Shown here one piece after another: positions 1 to 6,001 of a stretch of DNA of 6,001 bases. The notes under the pieces were generated by a model. It saw nothing but the letters and a program-made list of their open reading frames with translations. It was not told where the DNA came from and did not search any database. How positions within the stretch are numbered: the first letter of the stretch is position 1; each line of letters opens with the position of its first letter. The position numbers were made by a program, and so were the translations under genes. Source of the DNA: an uncultured bacterium (GTDB lineage: Bacteria > Verrucomicrobiota > Lentisphaeria > Victivallales > UBA1829); contig URNE01000165.1 in assembly GCA_900549045.1 (NCBI GenBank), forward strand, positions 1 to 6,001. The letters are read 5' to 3'.

Positions 1-26
1 CTTCTCCCGAGTTTTACCTTTGAATC

Positions 27-56
27 GAAAATGCAAAAGAAACAGTGTCTTTTCGC
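27..56. promoter_or_regulatory. Imperfect inverted repeat in GH36 leader, candidate operator
   Basis: The left arm GCAAAAGAAAC (33-43) and the right arm, read on the - strand as GCGAAAAGACAC (56-45), flank a single central base, A44. The arms differ by one substitution and one inserted G. AATGCAAAAGA (30-40) also occurs exactly in the leader of the GH2 gene (5951-5941, - strand), and AAAAGACAC from the right arm matches the same GH2 site (5946-5938). The symmetry and recurrence fit a transcription factor site, but the sequence could also form a weak RNA hairpin (AAAAGA with TCTTTT, 7-base loop). No convincing -35/-10 pair was found in 1-95, so the position relative to the promoter is unknown. 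Function is inferred. Confidence 0.35.
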
Positions 57-95
57 AAATTCAAAATGGAAGAAAAATAAACTGAAAAGGCAATC

Positions 96-1859
96 ATGCG
101 CACGGAAAAAATCCAAACCGCATCGTTGGTCTATGAACTCAAAGGCGAGTTCGCGGACTGGATGTTCAACTTCAGAGAGGAGAGTCCTGGAAATGGACTC
201 TCCATTCTGCATTTCAGTCTGACGGCCTCCCGGCCGCAGAGACCGCCGGAACTCACTCTCTCGTTCTGCGAGCCGATGAAGGATATTCAGGTCCGCTGGA
301 CCGCGCAGTATCCCGCGTATCATCATCTGCCGCCGTACTGGTGGGCCGGGGGACGGATCGAAACCAAACTCTGCCGCAACGCTCCCGTTTTCTCCTATAT
401 GAACCTTGAGGGAGAAAACCGGATCACATACGCCGTTTCCGATGCGTTGGGAACCGTTTTCACCCGAACCGGTCCGCATGAATCGGGCGGGGTGATCAAC
501 GAAATCCGCCTGTTTTCCGACCCTCTTCCGCCTGTTGCGGAACTCCGTTTCGCCATCCGGATCGACCGGCGTCCGGTCCACTATTCGGATGCCCTTCGCG
601 GAGTGACGGCGTGGTATGCGGAGAATCCGGCGTATGCTCCGGCACCCGTCCCCGAACAGGCGCGTCTGCCGCTCTACTCCACATGGTATCAGTTCCAGCG
701 CGACGTTTATGCGGAAAAGCTCGAAAAGGAGCTGGAACTTGCGGCCAAATGCAACCTGAAAAATGTCATTCTCGACGACGGCTGGAACTTTGACGGCGAG
801 ACGATTCCCGGAAAATTCGCCCATGCCGGCGACTGGGCTCCCGCCGCCTCGAAGTTCCCGGACATGCCCGCCCATGTCCTCCGCGCACATGAACTCGGAT
901 TCAAATACATGGTCTGGTTCTCGGTTCCGTTTGTCGGCTGCATCGCGAAGAACGATTTCGCGCGGTTCAAGGAGAAATTCCTGCGTTCCGATCCGGAATG
1001 CGGTGTGCTCGATCCGCGCTTCCCTGAAGTCCGCGAATATCTCACGGGACTTTATGAGCGCGTGGTCCGCGAATGGGATCTTGACGGACTCAAGCTTGAC
1101 TTCATCGACAGTTTTCATGTCGGCGGCGACGACCGCGCGATAGTGGAGAACTATGCCGGACGCGACATTCATTCACTTCCCGAGGCGGTGGACGTTCTGC
1201 TTTCGGGGATTATCCGCCGACTCCGTGAGATCAAACCGGAGATCATGATTGAGTTCCGGCAGAGCTACATCGGCCCTGCGATCCGCAAATTCGGGAATAT
1301 TTTCCGTGCCGCCGATTGCGCTTTCGACATGCTTCAGAACCGTGTGCGCACGCTTGATCTGCGTCTGCTTTCGGGAAACACCGCGGTGCATTCGGATATG
1401 CTGATCTGGTCAAAGGAGGAGACTCCCGAAGTTGCTGCGCTTCAGATTCTGAATGTCATTTTCAGCACGCCGCAGATTTCGTGCATGCTGACGGAGCTTC
1501 CGCCTTCACATCTGCGCATGCTGGCGTTCTGGATGTCATTCTGCATGCGTCACCGCAAGACATTGCAGGAGAGCGAGTTGCGTCCGGAGCATCCGGAGCA
1601 CAGCTATCCGGTCGTAACCGCGGAGAGCGCGGAGGAGACGATTACCGCGCTTTACGAAACGGACCGTGTCGTCCGCCTGAATGCATCGCATCGTCACATC
1701 GTCCTGAATGCCACGCACGCGCCGGAGCTTCTCATTGAGACTCCGCATCCGCGCAAGTGCATTGTATTCAACACGTTCGGTGAAGAAGTTTTGCGATGTG
1801 AGGTTTCCGGTCTTGCCCGGGTTGCGGTCCCCGCCTCCGGCTTCGCGGAATTCGAATGA
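96..1859 (+). CDS. GH36-type alpha-galactosidase (melibiase family), cytoplasmic
   Basis: This is a 587-residue glycoside hydrolase that probably releases alpha-linked galactose (or a related residue such as alpha-GalNAc) from oligosaccharides by a retaining mechanism. Residues 1 to about 185 look like an N-terminal beta-sandwich, about 190-490 are the TIM barrel, and about 500-587 are a C-terminal beta domain. LDDGW (226-230) is the GH27/GH36 substrate-binding motif. LKLDFID (332-338) carries the predicted nucleophile D335 after K333. The acid/base is probably D407 in FRAADC (403-408), though D411 is possible. HSDMLIW (432-438) is a typical downstream barrel segment. The length resembles compact GH36 enzymes of about 550-600 residues rather than the ~700-residue RafA type. 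No signal peptide or membrane segment is visible. The start is firm: an in-frame TAA lies at 78-80 with no other start codon between, and AAAAGG (85-90) sits 5 bases upstream as a modest ribosome binding site. The gene converges on the esterase gene and ends before a terminator. Family call is strong; exact sugar specificity is not. Confidence 0.88.
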   Translation: MRTEKIQTASLVYELKGEFADWMFNFREESPGNGLSILHFSLTASRPQRPPELTLSFCEPMKDIQVRWTAQYPAYHHLPPYWWAGGRIETKLCRNAPVFSYMNLEGENRITYAVSDALGTVFTRTGPHESGGVINEIRLFSDPLPPVAELRFAIRIDRRPVHYSDALRGVTAWYAENPAYAPAPVPEQARLPLYSTWYQFQRDVYAEKLEKELELAAKCNLKNVILDDGWNFDGETIPGKFAHAGDWAPAASKFPDMPAHVLRAHELGFKYMVWFSVPFVGCIAKNDFARFKEKFLRSDPECGVLDPRFPEVREYLTGLYERVVREWDLDGLKLDFIDSFHVGGDDRAIVENYAGRDIHSLPEAVDVLLSGIIRRLREIKPEIMIEFRQSYIGPAIRKFGNIFRAADCAFDMLQNRVRTLDLRLLSGNTAVHSDMLIWSKEETPEVAALQILNVIFSTPQISCMLTELPPSHLRMLAFWMSFCMRHRKTLQESELRPEHPEHSYPVVTAESAEETITALYETDRVVRLNASHRHIVLNATHAPELLIETPHPRKCIVFNTFGEEVLRCEVSGLARVAVPASGFAEFE

Positions 1860-1865
1860 TAAGGA

Positions 1866-1889
1866 GAGCAGCCTCGCAGGGGGCTGCTC
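1866..1889 (+). other. GC-rich hairpin just after the GH36 stop codon
   Basis: An 8-bp perfect stem, GAGCAGCC (1866-1873) with GGCTGCTC (1882-1889), extends inward by a T-G wobble and a C-G pair, leaving the 4-base loop GCAG (1876-1879). It begins 6 bases after the TGA stop. It is followed by CGAAAATAAGG rather than a T tract, and the other strand also lacks a T tract, so it is not a canonical intrinsic terminator. It could protect the mRNA 3' end from exonucleases or assist the real terminator downstream. The stem is directly visible; the role is inferred. Confidence 0.5.
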
Positions 1890-1920
1890 GAAAATAAGGT
1901 TATTGCGTTAAATTCCTTAC

Positions 1921-1964
1921 ATCCGCAGGCAAAAAAATGCAGAATTTTCTGCCTGCGGATTTTT
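1921..1964 (+). terminator. Rho-independent terminator of the GH36 gene
   Basis: A perfect 10-bp stem, ATCCGCAGGC (1921-1930) with GCCTGCGGAT (1951-1960), continues inward with an A-T pair, one A-C mismatch and four more A-T pairs, leaving an 8-base loop (1937-1944). A run of five T (1960-1964) follows directly on the + strand. It lies about 60 bases after the GH36 stop and ends 6 bases before the end of the converging esterase gene. On the - strand the hairpin follows the esterase stop closely but is trailed by GTAAGGAATTTAACG, so it would be a poor intrinsic terminator in that direction, although it may still act as a 3' stabilising hairpin. Confidence 0.82.
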
Positions 1965-1970
1965 ATCCCG

Positions 1971-2774
1971 TCAGAATCCGAGCTTGCGCATCCAGACGGC
2001 GGCGAGGTCGGGCCAGGCGCGGACTTCAGGGAAGTCGGGGTGCGTGCCAAGACCTAAACCATGATAACCGTAGGGGAAAATGTGCGTCTCAAACGGAATC
2101 TTCTGACGGCGCAAAGCCAAAGCAAATTCCAGCGTGTTTTCCACAGGAACGGCATTGTCCTCGGCGGTGTGCCAGAGGAAGGCCGGAGGCGTATCCGGAC
2201 GGACACGCGTTTCCCACGAATACGGAGCGTAGGCGGCGTGATCCTCCGTGCCGAGAAGCTGCTGGAAAGAACCGAAGTGCGCTTTGCCCTCCTGACATGT
2301 AATTACCGGATAACAGAGAATCAGCATGTCCGGACGCGCGGAGACGGAATCGCATTCGTCGCCGTTGTCCGCTTTGATTTCGTCAAACACAATGCCCGTC
2401 GAACAGGCAAGGTGTCCGCCGGCGGAAAAACCGAGAACCGCAATCTTGTCGGGCTTGATTTTCCACTCGTCCGCATGGGCGCGGACAATCTTGACGGCGC
2501 GGAGCGCATCCTCCTGCGGGGCGGGCCAGCGGTACGGAGCAACACGGTATTCCAGAACAAAAGCGTGGAAGCCGAGCGAATTGAATCGTTCCGCAACCAC
2601 GCCGCCTTCGTGCGGGGCGCGGGCGTGGTAGCCGCCGCCCGGGAGGACGATGACGCAGCCGCGCACTTTGTCGCCGGGCAGGAGACAGGGCGTGAGATAG
2701 GGCTGGAACGAATCGGTTTCGCCGGGAGCGGCCTTGCGGTCGCTCCACAGCATCATTCTCGGTTCAAGTTTCAT
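1971..2774 (-). CDS. Alpha/beta-hydrolase, acetyl-esterase type (COG0657/BD-FAE-like)
   Basis: This 267-residue serine hydrolase probably removes acetyl or other acyl groups from sugars. The fold motifs are in the expected order: oxyanion loop PGGGYH (45-50), YRVAP (76-80), nucleophile elbow GFSAGG (115-120) with catalytic S117, D206 in HTAEDNAVP (202-210) as the likely catalytic acid, and H238 in YGYHGLGL (235-242) as the catalytic histidine. The triad is complete and the length is normal for single-domain family members. There is no signal peptide, so a cytoplasmic role on imported oligosaccharides is inferred. The gene starts 10 bases after the GH2 stop on the same strand. GAGG overlapping that TGA stop serves as ribosome binding site, 8 bases before the ATG. 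M7 or M8 are possible alternative starts, but the spacing favours M1. Related proteins are often annotated as xylanase or acetylxylan esterase; substrate cannot be fixed from sequence, and a peptidase- or lipase-like role is not excluded. Confidence 0.85.
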   Translation of the reverse strand: MKLEPRMMLWSDRKAAPGETDSFQPYLTPCLLPGDKVRGCVIVLPGGGYHARAPHEGGVVAERFNSLGFHAFVLEYRVAPYRWPAPQEDALRAVKIVRAHADEWKIKPDKIAVLGFSAGGHLACSTGIVFDEIKADNGDECDSVSARPDMLILCYPVITCQEGKAHFGSFQQLLGTEDHAAYAPYSWETRVRPDTPPAFLWHTAEDNAVPVENTLEFALALRRQKIPFETHIFPYGYHGLGLGTHPDFPEVRAWPDLAAVWMRKLGF

Positions 2775-2782
2775 CGACGGAG

Positions 2783-2787
2783 CCTCA
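2783..2787 (-). promoter_or_regulatory. Ribosome binding site overlapping the GH2 stop codon
   Basis: Read on the - strand, TGAGG contains both the GH2 stop (TGA, 2787-2785) and a GAGG Shine-Dalgarno core (2786-2783), with 8 bases before the esterase ATG (2774-2772). A ribosome terminating on GH2 therefore covers the esterase initiation site, which suggests translational coupling. The overlap is seen directly; the coupling is inferred. Confidence 0.55.
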
Positions 2788-5700
2788 GATCATGGTGAAA
2801 AAGGTCTTGTCGTCGAGTTCGGCTCCGGCGAAACCGCGGAAGTTCATGGAGAACTTGAAGTCGCCGGGCTTGATGAGGAGCTTGTCTTCCGGAAGCGGTC
2901 CGCAGGAGTTGGAGCCGAGCGGAGCGGATTTCCAGTTGAGGTTCAGAACCAGTTCGTCGCAGTATTCGATCTCGTGCGGGTGTTTCGCCTCTTCGAGCGC
3001 CTGCGCGGTGTAATGGTGCGCGGAGAAGTCGAAGAGCGGAGCGCCGGAAACGAGAATTCCGCACATTTTGTCGTCGTAGAACGCGGCGCGGCGGACTTCG
3101 TGGCGGTTGCCGTTTTCCTGCGGGTAGGTGTAGTTCGTGGAAAGAGCCTCGACGGGGAGCTTGTAGTAGCCGACCTTCTGGGCTTCTTTGGAGTCGGGAT
3201 ACGCTTCGCCGGGACCGAGTCCGAACCAGGCGGCTTTGGTGACGGTTTCGGGGAGCGTCATTTCAAAACCGACGCACTGGAGGGGCGGAAGTTCGAGTCC
3301 GGCGTCCTGAAGCTTGGCGGAGAAGTCCAGACGGAAGGAGCCGTCGGGCTGGAAGTTGTAGATGTATTCGCAGAGGAATCCCCAGCGGTGGACGGGCGCG
3401 GCGAGGCGCGCGGTGACTTTGACGCGGGTTTCGTTTTTGCGTCCGGTCAGGAGGACGACGTCTTCGAGACGGTGCTGAGCGCAGCTGTAGCCGTTGGCGT
3501 GGAGCTTGGCTTTGATGTTGCGGTCGTTGTCCGTGGGGGCGCGCCAGATGTTGAATTGCGGTCCTTCGACGATCAGAGGAACGCCGTTTTTCTCCCAGGC
3601 GCAGAGGCGTCCATTGAGCTTGTCGAACTGGAAGAGGGCGCCGTTCGCTTCGATCTGGATGAGCTCCTCGTCCTCATCGGCATTGATTTCGCGGGCGGGC
3701 ATGAGATGCGCCGGGGCGGGGGATTTGACGGGGAGCGCGAGCTGGCCCCAGGCGATTTCGAATCCGCAGGGAGCCCAGTCGGTGTCGCGTCCGAGCGTGA
3801 AAGTGAGGTTGAGGAAGTATTCCGCACCCGGCTTCGGAGCTGCGGGAAGGGTGAACGGAATTTTGACCGTTTCGCTTGCATGCGGCTTTGTGGTCAGCGG
3901 AGCGAGCGTTCCGGACTGGACGACGCGTCCGTTTTCAGTGACGCTCCAGACGGGGTTGAGATGCTCAAGAGTGAGGAAGTCATAGTAGTTGGTGACGACG
4001 ACTTCGCCCTTTTCGAGTTTTCCTGCAGCCACACGGACGGGGGCGATGACTTTCTTGTATTCGGTGAGACCCGGAGTCGGGGTCTTGTCGGGGAAGACGA
4101 GACCGTCCGCGACGAAGTTGCCGTCGTTCGGTTTGTCGCCGAAATCGCCGCCGTAAGCGAAGAATTCGACGCCGTCGTCATTGAAGGTGCGGATGCCGTG
4201 GTCGCACCATTCCCAGACGAATCCGCCCTGCATGTTCTTGTTGGCGTAGAAGGTCTTCCAGTAGGTTTCGAGTCCGCCGGGTCCGTTGCCCATGGCGTGA
4301 GCGTACTCGCACATGATCGCGGGATACTTGCCCTTGTAGCCGTTGACGAGGTCGTTCCATCTTTTCGGATCGGGATACATGTGGCTGAGGACGTCGACGG
4401 TGAGGGTGTCAGCCTGGTCGCCTTCGTAATGGATGAGGCGGGAGGAGTCGATTTTACGCATGGCGGCGGCCATTTTGACGAGGTTGGACGCGAGTTTTTC
4501 CTTGCCGTGCGCATAGCTGGATTCGTTGCCGAGGGACCAGCAGAAGATGCAGGCGTGGTTTTTGAAACTCTGAACCATGCGGGTGCCGCGTTCGACGATT
4601 GCTTTTTCCCACGCGGGATCGTTTGCGGGGTTGCCCTTCCAGGACTGCGGACCTTCGCAGAAGCCGTGAGTTTCGAGGTCGGTTTCTGCAAGGACGTAAA
4701 GACCGTACTCGTCGCAGATCTGGTAGAATCGCGGATCGTTGGAGTAGTGCGAGGTGCGGATGGCGTTGATGTTGTGACGCTTCATCAGGATGATGTCCTG
4801 AAGCATGGCGTCGGTGGTGAGGGCGCGTCCGAGGTCGCAGTTGAATTCATGGCGGTTCACGCCGCGGAGCATGATGACTTCGCCGTTGATGAGGAAGTTT
4901 CCGTTTTTGAGTTCGACTTTACGGAAACCGATCTTGAGGGCGACGATCTGGGAGACGGCTCCTTTGGCGTCCTTGAGGGTGAGGAGGAGCGTGTAGAGGT
5001 TCGGTGTTTCCGCGGACCACTTCAGGGCGTTCTTGACGTCGGCGGAAAGAGTGACGACTTCCGTGTTCTCATTTTTTACGCTGAAATCGGCGGCGAGTTT
5101 TGGTTTTGCGAGGACGCTTGCGGGGAGGGCGGAACCGTCCGGGGCAATAAGTTCGGCCTCCACTCTGCCTTTCGCGGCTTTGACGGAGAAGTTGCGGATC
5201 GTGACGTCGACGGATAGCTGACCGTTTCTGTATGTGCGGTCGAGGGTCGGTTTGGCGAAGACGTCGTAGAGAGCGGTTCTGGGAAGAGCGGTGAGGGAGA
5301 CTTCGCGGAAGATGCCGCTGAGCCACCACATGTCCTGATCTTCGAGATAGCTGGCGTCGGACCACTGAATGACCTGAACGGCGATTCTGTTCGTGCCGAC
5401 TCCGACGAATTCGGAGATGTCGAATTCGGAGACGACGCGGCTTCCCTTGCTCATTCCGGCGAGCGCGCCGTTGACCCAGACGTAGAAGAAGGAGTCTACT
5501 CCGCGGAAGGAGAGAATGATCTGGCGGGTATCCCATTCTTCGGGAATTTCGAATTCACGGACGTAGCAGCCGGTGGGGTTTTCCGAGGGGACGAACGGGG
5601 GGTTGAGGGGGAAGGGGTACTGAACGTTGGTGTAATGGGGGTGTCCGTAACCTTCCATCTGCCAGTTGGAGGGAACGACGATTTCTTCCCAGTCGCAGAG

Positions 5701-5910
5701 GTTTGCGTCTTCGGCTTCGAAACCTTCGGTGACGGCCTGCGGATTTGGGAAAAATCCGAATTTCCATACTCCGTTGAGGGACATGTAGAGCGGGGACTGG
5801 CTGTGATCCCCTTCCAGCGCCTGAGTTCTGTCGAGATACGGGACAAGCAGAGTTCTTGCCTCGAGACGGTTGATGTTGGTCAGAGAGCAGTCTTCCCAGT
5901 CATGTTTCAT
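2785..5910 (-). CDS. lacZ: GH2 beta-galactosidase, LacZ type
   Basis: This 1041-residue retaining glycosidase hydrolyses beta-galactosides, and its length is close to the ~1024 residues of E. coli LacZ. Domains in order: jelly-roll sugar-binding domain (about 45-210, with DQDMWWLSGIFR at 191-202), Ig-like domain (about 215-330), TIM barrel (about 335-625), second Ig-like domain (about 630-725) and the large C-terminal LacZ domain 5 (about 745-1035). Key residues are the acid/base E463 in LGNES (460-464), nucleophile E535 in CEYAHAMGN (534-542), RHEFN (353-357), H388 in RTSHY (385-389), the metal-site pair E413/H415 in ETHGF, and GGFVWEW (562-568). No signal peptide is seen, so it is cytoplasmic. 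The start is firm: an in-frame TAA lies at 5931-5929 and a strong ribosome binding site precedes the ATG. It is the first gene of a two-gene operon with the esterase. Near the C-terminus SNSCGP (1000-1005) has Cys where E. coli LacZ has Trp999, a variation also common in Firmicutes-type homologues. Beta-galactosidase is the most likely activity; other beta-glycosides remain possible. Confidence 0.93.
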   Translation of the reverse strand: MKHDWEDCSLTNINRLEARTLLVPYLDRTQALEGDHSQSPLYMSLNGVWKFGFFPNPQAVTEGFEAEDANLCDWEEIVVPSNWQMEGYGHPHYTNVQYPFPLNPPFVPSENPTGCYVREFEIPEEWDTRQIILSFRGVDSFFYVWVNGALAGMSKGSRVVSEFDISEFVGVGTNRIAVQVIQWSDASYLEDQDMWWLSGIFREVSLTALPRTALYDVFAKPTLDRTYRNGQLSVDVTIRNFSVKAAKGRVEAELIAPDGSALPASVLAKPKLAADFSVKNENTEVVTLSADVKNALKWSAETPNLYTLLLTLKDAKGAVSQIVALKIGFRKVELKNGNFLINGEVIMLRGVNRHEFNCDLGRALTTDAMLQDIILMKRHNINAIRTSHYSNDPRFYQICDEYGLYVLAETDLETHGFCEGPQSWKGNPANDPAWEKAIVERGTRMVQSFKNHACIFCWSLGNESSYAHGKEKLASNLVKMAAAMRKIDSSRLIHYEGDQADTLTVDVLSHMYPDPKRWNDLVNGYKGKYPAIMCEYAHAMGNGPGGLETYWKTFYANKNMQGGFVWEWCDHGIRTFNDDGVEFFAYGGDFGDKPNDGNFVADGLVFPDKTPTPGLTEYKKVIAPVRVAAGKLEKGEVVVTNYYDFLTLEHLNPVWSVTENGRVVQSGTLAPLTTKPHASETVKIPFTLPAAPKPGAEYFLNLTFTLGRDTDWAPCGFEIAWGQLALPVKSPAPAHLMPAREINADEDEELIQIEANGALFQFDKLNGRLCAWEKNGVPLIVEGPQFNIWRAPTDNDRNIKAKLHANGYSCAQHRLEDVVLLTGRKNETRVKVTARLAAPVHRWGFLCEYIYNFQPDGSFRLDFSAKLQDAGLELPPLQCVGFEMTLPETVTKAAWFGLGPGEAYPDSKEAQKVGYYKLPVEALSTNYTYPQENGNRHEVRRAAFYDDKMCGILVSGAPLFDFSAHHYTAQALEEAKHPHEIEYCDELVLNLNWKSAPLGSNSCGPLPEDKLLIKPGDFKFSMNFRGFAGAELDDKTFFTMI

Positions 5911-5913
5911 GAA

Positions 5914-5923
5914 ATCACCTTCC
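5914..5923 (-). promoter_or_regulatory. Strong Shine-Dalgarno site of the GH2 gene
   Basis: Read on the - strand, GGAAGGTGAT (5923-5914) includes AGGTGAT, a 7-base match to the 16S rRNA anti-Shine-Dalgarno complement, ending 3 bases before the ATG (5910-5908), with the AGG core about 7 bases away. It fixes the start codon and suggests efficient translation. It is much stronger than the site before the GH36 gene. Confidence 0.8.
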
Positions 5924-5937
5924 GGTTCTTAAGTTTG

Positions 5938-5951
5938 GTGTCTTTTGCATT
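5938..5951 (-). promoter_or_regulatory. Motif shared with the GH36 leader, candidate operator half-site
   Basis: Read on the - strand, AATGCAAAAGACAC (5951-5938) matches AATGCAAAAGAAAC at 30-43 in 13 of 14 positions. Its AAAAGACAC part equals the right arm of the inverted repeat in the GH36 leader. It lies in the 5' leader about 30-40 bases before the GH2 ATG and downstream of the predicted -10 box, where a bound repressor could block transcription. No inverted partner is visible here. The match is observed; the regulatory role is inferred. Confidence 0.35.
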
Positions 5952-5971
5952 GAGTGTATATATTTGATGCT

Positions 5972-5999
5972 AATATATCCGGTTTGAGGCGATAATCAA
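5972..5999 (-). promoter_or_regulatory. Predicted sigma70-like promoter of the GH2-esterase operon
   Basis: Read on the - strand, TTGATT (5999-5994) as -35 and TATATT (5977-5972) as -10 are separated by 16 bases. They match the consensus at 4 of 6 and 5 of 6 positions. Transcription would start near 5965, giving a leader of about 55 bases before the ATG. The region is markedly AT-richer than the coding sequence. TATACA slightly downstream (around 5960-5955) is an alternative -10. The prediction assumes a standard housekeeping sigma factor. Confidence 0.45.
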
Positions 6000-6001
6000 G
6001 A

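Noticed and set aside
20..67. Sigma70 promoter for the GH36 gene (TTGAAT at 20-25, or CAAAAT at 62-67)
   Set aside because: Neither candidate has a partner box of acceptable match at 16-18 bases, so no promoter was called; it may lie before the window.
31..222. Short + strand frame beginning in the GH36 leader
   Set aside because: Lys/Ser/Arg-rich, overlaps the GH36 start in another frame, and its ATG falls inside the shared motif with no Shine-Dalgarno site.
1866..1889. First hairpin as an intrinsic terminator
   Set aside because: No T tract follows it on either strand.
2061..2798. 245-codon + strand open frame opposite the esterase
   Set aside because: It is the antisense shadow of a gene with an intact Ser-Asp-His triad and shows no family resemblance.
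3894..4691. 265-codon - strand frame inside the GH2 gene
   Set aside because: Thr/Ser/Pro/Arg-rich frameshifted reading of the beta-galactosidase; the GH2 frame is continuous with both catalytic glutamates, so this is not a separate gene or a frameshift.
2734..5217. Long + strand open frame as a real gene
   Set aside because: It lies wholly opposite the GH2 and esterase genes, has a highly skewed composition, no clear ribosome binding site and no recognisable domain, while the - strand frame carries complete catalytic motifs.

Overview
The window looks like a bacterial carbohydrate-use locus. It holds three complete, unbroken genes and about 290 bases of intergenic sequence. A GH36 alpha-galactosidase-type gene lies on the + strand (96-1859). 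Facing it on the - strand is a two-gene unit: a LacZ-type GH2 beta-galactosidase (5910 to 2785) followed after 10 bases by a small alpha/beta-hydrolase of the acetyl-esterase type (2774 to 1971). No tRNA, rRNA, mobile element, CRISPR array or pseudogene was found.

Organism: compact gene spacing, Shine-Dalgarno sites, moderately high GC coding sequence with AT-rich promoter regions and a dense set of glycosidases suggest a saccharolytic, probably gut- or sediment-type anaerobic bacterium. A Lentisphaerae/Verrucomicrobia-like source is only a guess, because no taxonomic marker is present.

Layout: bases 1-95 are an AT-rich leader for the GH36 gene and contain an imperfect inverted repeat. Bases 1860-1970 are the convergent intergenic region, with one GC-rich hairpin and then a good intrinsic terminator for the + strand. 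Bases 5911-6001 are the GH2 leader, with a strong ribosome binding site and a sigma70-like promoter. An 11-mer plus flanking bases is shared between the two leaders, and the GH36 leader also carries it in inverted orientation, which hints at co-regulation.

How the genes work together: none of the three proteins has a visible signal peptide or membrane segment, so all are probably cytoplasmic. The likely role is final breakdown of imported oligosaccharides carrying alpha- and beta-linked galactose (or related sugars) and acyl groups: the esterase removes the ester decoration, GH36 the alpha-linked residue and GH2 the beta-linked residue. The exact substrate cannot be read from sequence. Nothing here looks like an undescribed system. 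The most useful leads are the shared leader motif and the unusual catalytic-region spacing in the GH36 protein.
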